Shown here: in pieces, positions 28,749 to 36,929 of the stretch | Numbering within the stretch: position 1 is the stretch's first letter | Layout of the letters: each line of letters opens with the position of its first letter | NCBI GenBank assembly: GCA_018713325.1 | Contig: DVFJ01000030.1 | Span: forward strand, 29,484-93,483 | Source: Candidatus Onthenecus intestinigallinarum | Lineage (GTDB): Bacteria; Bacillota; Clostridia; Christensenellales; Aristaeellaceae | Reading direction: 5' to 3' | DNA length: 64,000 bases | Notes under the pieces: model-generated | Told to the model about the DNA's origin: nothing | Database searches by the model: none | What the model saw: only the letters and a program-made list of their open reading frames with translations | Made by a program: the position numbers and the translations under genes

Positions 28749-30656
28749 TCAGGCGAGCGGGAACTGGCTGATGCGCAGCGCCGTCGCGCCGTAGGGCACC
28801 AGCCGCACGCGCGCCGCGCGGGCGCGGTCGACCGGGGGCGCGATGGGCGGCTGCGGGCAGCTGCCGCCCTGCATGGTCCAGTCCAGCACGGGCGCGGCCT
28901 GCGCATACAGCGCGGCGGGGCAGCCCTCGCCGAAGGCGCCGGCCTGCGCGGGGTCGAGCTCCTCTTCGATGTCCGCATCGGCCAGCAGCGCATAGTTCCA
29001 CGGCGAGGCCGTGCTCGCCGCAAGGGCGGACTGCGGGTCGCGCGCGTCCAGCGCCTCCCAGTCCTCGTCCAGGGCCAGCGCGAATACGAGCGGACCGCGC
29101 TCCACGGCCGCGCTGGCGTGATACCAGCGCGTCAGACGGGGGCGCATGGGCAGGTTGAGCAGGATCACATCGCCGTCGTGCCACTGGCGCGAGAGCGTTG
29201 CAAAGCCGCCCGGCGTGCAGCAGGTCACGTCGCCGCCCACGGCTGCGGTCGCGCCCTCGGCCCAGGCGGGGATGTGCAGGTGGATGGGGAAGGCCGCGTC
29301 CGCGGACAGCGACAGCTCGATGCGCACCGCGCCGTCGTAGGGATAGGCGCCGTCGACCGCGACGCGCACGGCCGTCTCGCCCAGACGGTAGCGCAGCGTG
29401 CAGGGCGCGTAGCTCATCGCCGCCAGCCCGCCGTCGCGCGAGAGCATCCACAGCGACGCGGCGTAGCCGGGGAAGCCCCGGTGCACGGCGCTGAGCACGT
29501 CCTCATGCCCCTGCGAGGCGAACAGATTCGCGTCCTCATCCGCGTCGTAAAAAGCCCGCGTCTCGCGGCTGACGCGCACCTGGTTGGGCTGCTGGATCCA
29601 CTGGCAGGCGCGCATGTCCCGCGTGTACATCGCCGGCAGCGCGTTGAACGCCAGGCGCTCCAGCGCGTCGGCCGCATCCGGCGCGCCCTGCGCGTACAGC
29701 TCGGCCTCCAGCGTCTTCATCAGCTCGTGCACCGCGCGCGCGTCCACGCCCTGCGAGGGACTGCCGCCCGCCAGCAGCGTGTCGCCGGTGAAGCATCCGC
29801 AGGCCACGCCGTGCGCCTTCATCAGCTTCGACAGGCCGGCCTCGAACGCCTCCTCCTGCTTGCCCGAGCCCGTCAGCACGTAGCCCAGCGCGGGCACGCG
29901 CAGCCCCTGCGCCACGTTGCAGGCGCGCGTCGTGCGCTGCAGGTGCGCATAGTAGGAGCGCTCGCCCTCCGGCGCGCGCAACAGCATGCGCATCTGCGCC
30001 GGCGGCGTATGCTTGTACATCGGCACGCGGTAGGGGAACGTGTGGCAAAAGCGCGTCCAGTCCTTGCCCTGCTCCAGCAGCAGGCGGCACAGGTCCAGCA
30101 GCGGCCGCTTGCCCGTCACGTTGTAGGCGCACAGGGCGACGTACAGCGTGTCCGCGGTGAAGGCCGCGTCTCCGGGCACGAGCGGCTCGTCGCTGAGCCG
30201 GTAGAGCAGGTACTTCAGGTAGCGCAGCAGGAACAGCAGCGCCCCCCGCTGTGCGGTCGCCGTGTAGTACTGCCACACCGCCATGAGCATCGACCCGCGC
30301 GCGACGAACGCATCCGGCGTCTGCGGACCGAAGCAGCCGTCCTCGCGCTGGCTTTGCAGCACCTCGCCCACGCGCGCCTCCATCCGCGCCCGCAACTGTT
30401 CGTCTCCCGTCAGAAACGCCAGCGGCACCAGCCCCTCCAGATAACGCGCGGCGCGCAGCGCGGATTCGCCGTTCTCCAGCCATGCGTCGCCTTCGCATAC
30501 CTGCGGCAGCGTCTGCGAAAGGCTGCCCGTCAGCCCCTCGCCCTGCGCCTGCAGCTGGCGCAGCAGCCATCCCTTCGGCTTGAGCGCGCCCAACGGCAGC
30601 GGCGCAAACCGCCCAGGCACCAGCGGCGCACGGTTGAACATCGTCTTTGCGATCAT
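28749..30656 (-). CDS. GH127/DUF1680-like glycoside hydrolase lacking the Cys pair
   Basis: 635 residues from ATG 30656 (GGGAGA eight bases upstream). The (alpha/alpha)6 barrel shows recognisable DUF1680 landmarks: GLVPLAFLTGDEQL, then ALERLAFNALPAMYTRDM, then GFPGYAASLWMLSRDGGLAAMSYAPC, and a beta-rich C-terminal part (WHDGDVILLNLPM). In related beta-L-arabinofuranosidases two adjacent Cys, one of them the nucleophile bound to zinc, precede the 'ASLWM' region. Here the matching stretch reads GHEDVLSAVHRGFPGY and has no Cys pair, so the mechanism or activity may differ. No signal peptide, so a cytoplasmic enzyme. Confidence 0.75.
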   Translation of the reverse strand: MIAKTMFNRAPLVPGRFAPLPLGALKPKGWLLRQLQAQGEGLTGSLSQTLPQVCEGDAWLENGESALRAARYLEGLVPLAFLTGDEQLRARMEARVGEVLQSQREDGCFGPQTPDAFVARGSMLMAVWQYYTATAQRGALLFLLRYLKYLLYRLSDEPLVPGDAAFTADTLYVALCAYNVTGKRPLLDLCRLLLEQGKDWTRFCHTFPYRVPMYKHTPPAQMRMLLRAPEGERSYYAHLQRTTRACNVAQGLRVPALGYVLTGSGKQEEAFEAGLSKLMKAHGVACGCFTGDTLLAGGSPSQGVDARAVHELMKTLEAELYAQGAPDAADALERLAFNALPAMYTRDMRACQWIQQPNQVRVSRETRAFYDADEDANLFASQGHEDVLSAVHRGFPGYAASLWMLSRDGGLAAMSYAPCTLRYRLGETAVRVAVDGAYPYDGAVRIELSLSADAAFPIHLHIPAWAEGATAAVGGDVTCCTPGGFATLSRQWHDGDVILLNLPMRPRLTRWYHASAAVERGPLVFALALDEDWEALDARDPQSALAASTASPWNYALLADADIEEELDPAQAGAFGEGCPAALYAQAAPVLDWTMQGGSCPQPPIAPPVDRARAARVRLVPYGATALRISQFPLA

Positions 30657-30781
30657 GCGTATATCTCCCATCTGCATCCCGGCGAAGCGCGTCGGGTCGT
30701 ATCCCCAATATACATCCTATTATACCCGAATTCAGCCCGCAGGTAAAGGCTGATGTGCGGCGTGGCGGCCGGGCGGAATTG

Positions 30782-30808
30782 TTAGCACTCTCTTTCATCG
30801 AGTGCTAA
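30782..30808 (+). promoter_or_regulatory. CIRCE operator (HrcA binding site)
   Basis: TTAGCACTC, nine bases, GAGTGCTAA: a perfect match to the CIRCE consensus. It lies directly upstream of the -35 box of htpG, so HrcA should repress this gene outside heat stress. CIRCE normally controls hrcA-grpE-dnaK and groES-groEL. Confidence 0.97.
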
Positions 30809-30815
30809 AAAGTGC

Positions 30816-30844
30816 TTGACACGCGCCCCTTGCGGTACTACAAT
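30816..30844 (+). promoter_or_regulatory. sigma-A promoter of htpG
   Basis: TTGACA at 30816-30821 and TACAAT at 30839-30844 with a 17-base spacer, eight bases after the CIRCE element. Confidence 0.92.
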
Positions 30845-30890
30845 AACCCCCGTAAGCGGATTTCGGTTCCGACAAGGGAGGTTTTATATA

Positions 30891-32747
30891 ATGGAAAAGA
30901 AGACCGGCAACGTATCGATCCACGCGCAGAACATCATGCCCGTGATCAAGAAGTGGCTGTATTCGGACAAGGACATCTTCGTGCGCGAGATGGTGAGCAA
31001 CGCGTGCGACGCGGTCACGAAGATGCGCATTGCGGGCGGCGAGGACGACTACCAGGTGCATGTGGAGGTGGACGCGGCGGCCAAGCAGCTGCGCTTCATC
31101 GACAACGGCATCGGCATGACGGCGGATGAGGTCGAGCGCTACATCGGCCAGGTGGCGTTTTCGGGCGCGGAGGAGTTTCTCAAGCAGTATGACGACAAGG
31201 AGAAGGATGGAGGCATCATCGGCCACTTCGGCCTGGGTTTCTATTCGGCGTTCATGGTCGCCTCGAAGGTGACGATCGACACGCTGTCGTACCAGCCGGG
31301 CGCGCAGGCGGTGCGCTGGGAGAGCGAGGACGGCATGACCTACACCCTGTCGGACAGCGACTGGGACCGGCGCGGCACGCGCATCACGCTGGACATCGCG
31401 CCGGAGGAAGAGGAGTTCCTGCGGCCCTTCCGCGTGCGCGAGGTGCTGGAGCGCTACTGCGCGTTCATGCAAACGCCCATCTTCCTGGATGAGATCAAGC
31501 CCGAGGGCGCGAAGGACGACGGCCCGAAGGCGGACGAGGCCAAGGAGACGGCGGCGCCCGTGCCGGTCAACGACACGCACCCGCTGTGGCTGAAGAACCC
31601 GTCGGACTGCACCGAAGAGGAGTACAAGGCGTTCTACCGCAAGGTGTTCCGCGAGTTCGAGGAGCCGCTGTTCTGGGTGCACCTGAACGTGGACTATCCG
31701 TTCAACCTCAAGGGCATCCTGTACTTCCCCAAGCTGCGCCAGGACTTCGGCGGCATGGAGGGGCAGATCAAGCTCTTCAGCGGCCAGGTGTTCGTGGCGG
31801 ACAACATCAAGGAGGTCATCCCGGAGTTCCTGATGCTGCTCAAGGGCGTCATCGACTGCCCGGACCTGCCGCTGAACGTGTCGCGCTCGTTCCTGCAAAA
31901 CGACGGCTACGTGCGCAAGATCAGCGCGCACATCACCCGCAAGGTGGCCGACCGGCTGACGGGCATGTTCAACACCGACCGGCCGTCGTTTGAGAAGTAC
32001 TGGCCGGACATCCATCCGTTCATCAAGTACGGCTGCATGCGCGACGAGAAGTTCTACGAGCGCATGAAGGACGTGCTGCTGTACAAGACGGTGGACGGCC
32101 GCTTCCTGACGCTGGCGGAGTATACGGCGCAAAACGGCGAAAAGGCGCCGGACAAGGTGCTCTACACGAGCGACGAGAGCCGCCAGGACGCGATGATCCG
32201 CTTGTACCGCGACCAGGGGATCGACGTGGTCGTGCTCGACACGCCCATCGACGTCAACTTCGCGTCGTTCATGGAGTATTCGGGGCAGAAGGACGGCAAG
32301 CTGCGCTTTTGCCGCGTGGACGCGGACACCGACGCGCTCAAGGCGCAGGACGCCGAAACCCCCGCGCTGGACGCGGAGGCGCTCACAAAGCTGTTCCGCG
32401 AGGCGACGGGCATGGAGTCGCTCAAGGTGGAGCTGCAGGCGCTGCGCGACGAGCAGCTGCCCGCGATGCTCGTGGAGGACGAGCAGACGCGCCGCTTCAA
32501 GGACATGTCGCGCCTGTACGGCGAGAAGGGATTTTCGCTGCCGGACGACTTCACGCTCGTGCTCAACAGCCGCAGCGCGCTGGTCTCGGCGCTGGCGGGC
32601 GCGAAGGATCCGCAGCGCGCGCAGCTGATCGCGGCCGAGCTGTACGACCTGGCGGAGCTGTCGCGCGCGCCGCTCTCGCCCCAGCAGATGACCGCGTTCC
32701 TCAGCCGCTCGATGCGCCTGTGCGAGCTGGCGGTCGGGAACGACTGA
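30891..32747 (+). CDS. htpG: molecular chaperone HtpG (Hsp90)
   Basis: 618 residues. ATP-binding domain motifs: REMVSNACDAVTKMR, DNGIGMTADEV and GHFGLGFYSAFMVA; middle domain with LNVSRSFLQND; dimerisation domain at the C-terminus (LNSRSALVSALA). A charged, Ala/Lys/Asp-rich insertion at about 205-225 is typical of clostridial Hsp90. Start at ATG 30891 with GGGAGG upstream. A single-gene transcript under CIRCE; placing htpG in the HrcA regulon differs from B. subtilis, where htpG is a class III gene. Confidence 0.97.
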   Translation: MEKKTGNVSIHAQNIMPVIKKWLYSDKDIFVREMVSNACDAVTKMRIAGGEDDYQVHVEVDAAAKQLRFIDNGIGMTADEVERYIGQVAFSGAEEFLKQYDDKEKDGGIIGHFGLGFYSAFMVASKVTIDTLSYQPGAQAVRWESEDGMTYTLSDSDWDRRGTRITLDIAPEEEEFLRPFRVREVLERYCAFMQTPIFLDEIKPEGAKDDGPKADEAKETAAPVPVNDTHPLWLKNPSDCTEEEYKAFYRKVFREFEEPLFWVHLNVDYPFNLKGILYFPKLRQDFGGMEGQIKLFSGQVFVADNIKEVIPEFLMLLKGVIDCPDLPLNVSRSFLQNDGYVRKISAHITRKVADRLTGMFNTDRPSFEKYWPDIHPFIKYGCMRDEKFYERMKDVLLYKTVDGRFLTLAEYTAQNGEKAPDKVLYTSDESRQDAMIRLYRDQGIDVVVLDTPIDVNFASFMEYSGQKDGKLRFCRVDADTDALKAQDAETPALDAEALTKLFREATGMESLKVELQALRDEQLPAMLVEDEQTRRFKDMSRLYGEKGFSLPDDFTLVLNSRSALVSALAGAKDPQRAQLIAAELYDLAELSRAPLSPQQMTAFLSRSMRLCELAVGND

Positions 32748-32748
32748 G

Positions 32749-33345
32749 TCACAGCCCGGGCTCGACGAAGTGGACGGCGTACCGGTCCCAGTACCCGCGA
32801 AAGACCGGCGCGCCGTCCTCGCCCAGGTTGAGCTGATACATGCGGAAGGTGACGCGCACGTCCTTGGGCTGCCACTGCTCCTCGTAGGAGTAGCGGTACG
32901 TCATGCCCAGGCGGCGCATCACCGCGCCGCTGCGCGGGTTGTTCACGTCGTGCGTGGCGGTGATGAAGGGCAGGCCGTCCTCGCGCAGGCGCGCGATCAG
33001 CGCGCGCCCGGCCTCGGTGATCAGCCCCTGGCCCCAGTGCGCACGCTCCAGCGCGTAGCCGAAGTCGTGCGCCTCGTCCATGTCCGCGTGGATGTAGCCG
33101 ACCGGCCGGTCCGTCTCCCGCAGGCACACGGCATAGCGGTAGGCGCACGGGCGCGCATAGTACTGCCCGAACCGCTCCTCGTAAAAGGCTGCGGCCTCCT
33201 GCCTCGTGCGCAGGGGAAACCAGGGCAGAAAGGCGTTGACCTGCTCGTCGCCAAAGAGCGCGAGCAGCGCGTCCAGATCGTCCGGGGTGAACCGGCGCAG
33301 GATCAGGCGCGGCGTGTAGAGCGTGGGCGTGTTGGCGGGCGGCAT
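32749..33345 (-). CDS. GNAT N-acetyltransferase, RimJ/RimL-like (1)
   Basis: 198 residues. LYTPRLILRRFTPDDLDAL at the start, the acetyl-CoA site around HDFGYALERAHWGQGLITEA, and HDVNNPRSGAVMRRLGM, all typical of RimJ/RimL-like transferases that acetylate protein N-termini or small amines. The second ATG (33345) has the proper spacing to GGAG; the first (33351) is too close. Converges with htpG, leaving one base between the stops, and is divergent from another GNAT. Confidence 0.85.
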   Translation of the reverse strand: MPPANTPTLYTPRLILRRFTPDDLDALLALFGDEQVNAFLPWFPLRTRQEAAAFYEERFGQYYARPCAYRYAVCLRETDRPVGYIHADMDEAHDFGYALERAHWGQGLITEAGRALIARLREDGLPFITATHDVNNPRSGAVMRRLGMTYRYSYEEQWQPKDVRVTFRMYQLNLGEDGAPVFRGYWDRYAVHFVEPGL

Positions 33346-33372
33346 GGGCATCTCTCCTCGATTTGAAGATGG

Positions 33373-33939
33373 ATGAAAGGCGGGCGCTTTTGCATGCGGA
33401 CGGAAGATCGCAGGCCGGTCCTGGAGACGGAGCGGCTGATCCTGCGGCAGATGGATGAGGGCGACCTGGTCGACCTGGCGCAGATGCTGCAAAATCCGCG
33501 CGTCATGTATGCGTACGAGCACAGCTTCACGGATGCGGACGTGCGGGCATGGCTCCTGCGCCAGCGCGAACGCTATGCGCGCTACGGCTTTGGCCTGTGG
33601 GCGGCCGTGCTCAGGCGCACGGGCGAGATGGTCGGTCAGGCGGGGCTGACGATGCAGCCCTACGCGGGCGGGGAGGTGCTGGAGATCGGCTACCTGCTCA
33701 AGGAGGCGCACTGGCGCAACGGCTATGCGAGCGAGGCGGCCGCGGCGTGCAAGGCGTACGCGTTCGAACCGCTGGACCGGGAGAAGGTCCATTCGATCAT
33801 CAAGGTGGACAACGAGCGGTCCATCCGGGTGGCGGAGCGCATCGGCATGACGCGGGAGGCGACGTTCCTGGCGCGCTATTACGCCGGGGACAGGCCGCAT
33901 TACCTCTATTCGGTCCGCCGGGACACGGCGGGCGCATAA
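33373..33939 (+). CDS. GNAT N-acetyltransferase, RimJ/RimL-like (2)
   Basis: Up to 188 residues; ATG 33394 is an alternative start and neither has a strong ribosome-binding site. VLETERLILRQMDEGDLVDL, EIGYLLKEAHWRNGYASEA and KVDNERSIRVAERIGM are classic RimJ/RimL motifs. Substrate unknown. It shares only the superfamily with the divergent neighbour, so this is not a recent duplication. Confidence 0.85.
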   Translation: MKGGRFCMRTEDRRPVLETERLILRQMDEGDLVDLAQMLQNPRVMYAYEHSFTDADVRAWLLRQRERYARYGFGLWAAVLRRTGEMVGQAGLTMQPYAGGEVLEIGYLLKEAHWRNGYASEAAAACKAYAFEPLDREKVHSIIKVDNERSIRVAERIGMTREATFLARYYAGDRPHYLYSVRRDTAGA

Positions 33940-33945
33940 AGCGCG

Positions 33946-33969
33946 GCGCGCTCCCCGAGGGGAGCGCGC
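33946..33969. terminator. hairpin terminator between converging genes
   Basis: GCGCGCTCCCC/GGGGAGCGCGC, an 11-bp palindrome between the GNAT stop and the DUF896 stop; T-rich sequence follows a few bases away on both strands. Confidence 0.7.
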
Positions 33970-33976
33970 GATGGCG

Positions 33977-34180
33977 TCATTGTTTTTTCTTCAGCGGCGC
34001 CCAGGTGCCGTCCGCCTGCTCCACGCGCACGGCCTTGAGCGTCTCCTCCATGTTGCGGCGGAACTCGAACAGATACTGCGCGCGCAGCACCTGCTGCTCG
34101 GCCAGTTCATCCGCCGTCAGGCCCACAGTGCGCTTCTTGCGGGCGAGCTCGTTGATGCGCAGGATTTTCTCGTGCTCCAA
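33977..34180 (-). CDS. DUF896 / UPF0291 (YnzC-like) protein
   Basis: 67 residues starting at TTG 34180, placed by AAAGGAGG eight bases upstream. LEHEKILRINELARKKRTVG and LTADELAEQQVLRAQYL are the signature of this small two-helix Firmicutes family; the B. subtilis member YnzC is linked to the SOS-regulated yneA operon. Function not established. The highly charged tail ends KKKQ. Confidence 0.88.
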   Translation of the reverse strand: MEHEKILRINELARKKRTVGLTADELAEQQVLRAQYLFEFRRNMEETLKAVRVEQADGTWAPLKKKQ

Positions 34181-34280
34181 GCGGCACTCCTCCTTTGGAG
34201 CGTCTTTTCGACGTCTTGTCAGGGGAACAGTTCGACGCGCGGCCGCGTTTTCCCTGCCGCGCGGGAGAGGATGATGGTGT

Positions 34281-34736
34281 GTGATTCGCGGAAGGTTTTT
34301 GCCGCCGGGCGCGGACATCGCGCAGGCGCTGCGCGTGCGCGCGGCGGTCTTTGGACAGGGCGCGGCGGATGAGACCGACGCGCAGAGCTGGCATGCGCTC
34401 GTCTACGACCGGGTGGACGAGAACGGCGAGCCCGTGGGCGACGCGTGCGGCGCGGGCCGCATCTGGTGGCAGGACGGCGCGTTCCACATCGGGCGCGTGG
34501 CGGTCATGCCCGACAGGCGCGGCCTGGGCCTGGGCGACCTGCTGATGCGCATGCTGCTGTTCAAGGCGCTCGAGCACGGCGCGCGCGCCGTGGTGGCGCA
34601 TGCGCCCAAGGAGTCGGCCGCCTTCTGCGCGCGCTACGGGTTCCCGCCCGAACGGGCCGTGCCGGACCCGGACGGCGTGGCGCTGCGCGCGACGGCGGAG
34701 CAGATCGACCTGTCCGGCTCGTGCTGCGGGCACTGA
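34281..34736 (+). CDS. GNAT N-acetyltransferase (3)
   Basis: 151 residues from GTG 34281 (GAGAGGA upstream). The acetyl-CoA motif A is IGRVAVMPDRRGLGLGDLLM, followed by AHAPKESAAFCARYGF, close to ElaA/YjcF-type small GNATs. It ends in a Cys/His-rich SCCGH tail of unknown meaning. Divergent from DUF896. Confidence 0.82.
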   Translation: MIRGRFLPPGADIAQALRVRAAVFGQGAADETDAQSWHALVYDRVDENGEPVGDACGAGRIWWQDGAFHIGRVAVMPDRRGLGLGDLLMRMLLFKALEHGARAVVAHAPKESAAFCARYGFPPERAVPDPDGVALRATAEQIDLSGSCCGH

Positions 34737-34794
34737 GCGGGAGAGACGCTTCGTAAGGAAGCTGTCCCCCTTGCATTTTGCGGGCAATCGCATG

Positions 34795-34823
34795 TTGCTT
34801 TTCTCAATGATTTATTGTATACT
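34795..34823 (+). promoter_or_regulatory. promoter of the metG leader
   Basis: TTGCTT at 34795-34800 and TATACT at 34818-34823 with a 17-base spacer. It marks the start of the AT-richer metG segment. Confidence 0.7.
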
Positions 34824-34829
34824 GAACGC

Positions 34830-35128
34830 AATAGCAATGACGAGAAAGAGTAGGCAATTGTAACTTTTCAGAGAATCCCATCATTTTTTGAATGTGCTGC
34901 GAATGGGTAAGGCGAACGTTGCTGAACATGGTCTCTGAGCTGCGTACCGAGCCGTTGGGTTAGACTACGCCGGGATCGCCCGTAATCGCGATAGAGTTTC
35001 GATAGATCATTTCCTATCCAAACTTGATAAGGCTTGTTATCGTGAGAGACAAGTGAATTAGGGTGGTAACACGTGAGTTTGCGCTCTCGTCCCTTATACT
35101 TTGCGTATGGGGGTGAGGGCGTTTTTTT
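34830..35128 (+). promoter_or_regulatory. T-box riboswitch (tRNA-Met) controlling metG
   Basis: This fills the 455-base gap before metG. Stem I has the usual GAGTAGG S-turn side near 34850 and the AGAGA and GAATGGG segments; the likely specifier is ATG at 34928-34930, followed by CTCTGAGC. The T-box is AGGGTGGTAACACG at 35060-35073; its variable base (T) fits the discriminator A73 of tRNA-Met. A terminator (CGCTCTC at 35082 pairing with GAGGGCG at 35115, then seven T) competes with the antiterminator, so uncharged tRNA-Met should allow read-through. Confidence 0.92.
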
Positions 35129-35191
35129 GATCTGCAGATTGGATCTGCATGGGAAATTCGATGTTACAACCCAAAGAAATGAGGTATAAAA

Positions 35192-36820
35192 ATGGAGAAT
35201 ATTGTAATTGGCGGGGCATGGCCGTATGCAAACGGCTCCCTTCACATCGGGCATATAGCCGCTCTCCTTCCGGGAGATGTGCTGGCCCGCTATTTCAGAG
35301 CAAAAGGGAAGCGGGTGTTTTATATTTCCGGCAGCGACTGCCACGGAACGCCCATAACGATTCGGGCAAGACAGGAGCATTCAACGCCGGAAGCAATTAG
35401 CGAGCATTACCACACGGAATTCTGCGATGTGTTCGGAAAACTTGGCTTCTCGTATGATCTATATACCAAGACGAGCGACGCCAGGCACAAGGATTTTGTT
35501 ACGCAGTTTCATAAAAAGCTGTATGCTGGTGCATATGTCGAGGAAAGAACCGTCAGCCAAGCGTATTGTCCGAGGTGCAAAAAGGTCCTGACCGACCGCC
35601 TGGTGGTAGGGATTTGCCCAGTGTGCGGAGCTGAAACCCGCGGGGACCAGTGCGATGCATGCGGCGAAGTGCTCGATGCGGACGCCGTGCTGAATGCAAA
35701 ATGTGCAAACTGCGCGACGGCGTTGGTTTTCGGGCAAACAACCCAACTGTTTCTGCTCATCTCCAAGCTTAAAGACGAACTGCGCACTTATTTGAATTCG
35801 CATCCGTATTGGAGAAAGAACGCGATTGCATTTACCCAAAGATACATGGACGAGGGGCTCCGCGACCGTGCAATTACCCGCGACCTGGACTGGGGAATCG
35901 AGGTTCCCAAAGACGGATATGGCGATAAGCGGATCTATATCTGGGCTGAAAATGTACTGGGGTATCTGTCGGCAACCGCCGTTCTCTGCGAAGAAAGAGG
36001 CGTTGACTTCAAAGCGGTTTTCGGGCATAACAGCCGGCATTATTATGTCCACGGGAAGGACAATATACCTTTTCATACCATCATCCTTCCCGCTCTGCTG
36101 CTGGCCCATGGCGAGGGATTGCATTTGCCGGATGAAATGATTTCAAGCGAATACATGACGCTGGAGGGAAAGAAAATCTCCACCAGCAAGAATTGGGCGG
36201 TATGGGCAAAGGACCTCGTGGCGGCGTACAATCCGGACGCGATCAGGTATTTCTTCATGGCAAACGGGCCTGAAAAGCGAGACGCTGATTTTTCCTGGGG
36301 AGAGTTTCAAAGACAAAACAACGCCGAACTGGTCGGCGCCTGGGGCAACCTGGTCAACCGCACGCTCGCCTTTGCCGTCAAGTTCCTGGATTGTCAAGTC
36401 TCGCCGGAAAGGATTGAGGATGGGATCAGGGAGCGCATACGGCGGCTGTACAAATCCGTTGGAACCCAAATAGAAAGAGGCGCCTTTCGAGAGGCGCTTG
36501 AAGAGATATTTGAGGCCGTTCGATTTGGCAATACGTATTATGACGCCGAACAGCCGTGGAAGACAAGGGTCAGCAACCGGCAAAGGTGCGCAAACACCAT
36601 CGGCAATTGTGCATATCTCATCGCGAACATGGCCGTGTTGCTCCATCCGTTTTTGCCTTTCTCTTCATCGAAGGTCATGAAATGGCTCGGCGTCGGGCCT
36701 CAATGGGAAGCGCAAGATATGGGTGTAGAAGTGATTCCCCGCGACATTTCGATCCTCTTTTCCAGAATAGACGGATGTCCCCCAAACCGGTGGGCATCGG
36801 AACAGGATTCCTCGAACTGA
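35192..36820 (+). CDS. metG: methionyl-tRNA synthetase, acquired MetRS2-like type
   Basis: 542 residues. The HIGH motif is in LHIGHIAALLPGD; two zinc knuckles follow (CPRC, CPVC and CDAC, CANC); the KMSKS motif is KISTS in EGKKISTSKNWAVWA. The anticodon-binding helical domain is present, but the C-terminal EMAP-II-like dimerisation domain is absent. KISTS followed by NWAVW and the double knuckle resemble the MetRS2 group of Firmicutes, whose pneumococcal member confers resistance to diaryldiamine MetRS inhibitors; assignment to this group is inferred. The segment from about 34.75 to 36.85 kb is visibly AT-richer than its neighbours (codons such as AAA, ATT, GAA), indicating transfer. It carries its own promoter, T-box and terminator. 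Confidence 0.93.
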   Translation: MENIVIGGAWPYANGSLHIGHIAALLPGDVLARYFRAKGKRVFYISGSDCHGTPITIRARQEHSTPEAISEHYHTEFCDVFGKLGFSYDLYTKTSDARHKDFVTQFHKKLYAGAYVEERTVSQAYCPRCKKVLTDRLVVGICPVCGAETRGDQCDACGEVLDADAVLNAKCANCATALVFGQTTQLFLLISKLKDELRTYLNSHPYWRKNAIAFTQRYMDEGLRDRAITRDLDWGIEVPKDGYGDKRIYIWAENVLGYLSATAVLCEERGVDFKAVFGHNSRHYYVHGKDNIPFHTIILPALLLAHGEGLHLPDEMISSEYMTLEGKKISTSKNWAVWAKDLVAAYNPDAIRYFFMANGPEKRDADFSWGEFQRQNNAELVGAWGNLVNRTLAFAVKFLDCQVSPERIEDGIRERIRRLYKSVGTQIERGAFREALEEIFEAVRFGNTYYDAEQPWKTRVSNRQRCANTIGNCAYLIANMAVLLHPFLPFSSSKVMKWLGVGPQWEAQDMGVEVIPRDISILFSRIDGCPPNRWASEQDSSN

Positions 36821-36831
36821 AAAAAATCTGA

Positions 36832-36879
36832 CACCCCCGGGGACAACTTTTAGATGCAGTCCCCGGGGATTTTTCTATA
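36832..36879 (+). terminator. terminator of metG
   Basis: CCCCGGGGA/TCCCCGGGG stem with a 16-base loop followed by ATTTTT; this also closes the transferred segment. Confidence 0.88.
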
Positions 36880-36929
36880 CCGTCCGGCTTGTTCGTAGAT
36901 GCGCATGGCGGCATGCGCGAAGCGTCTTC

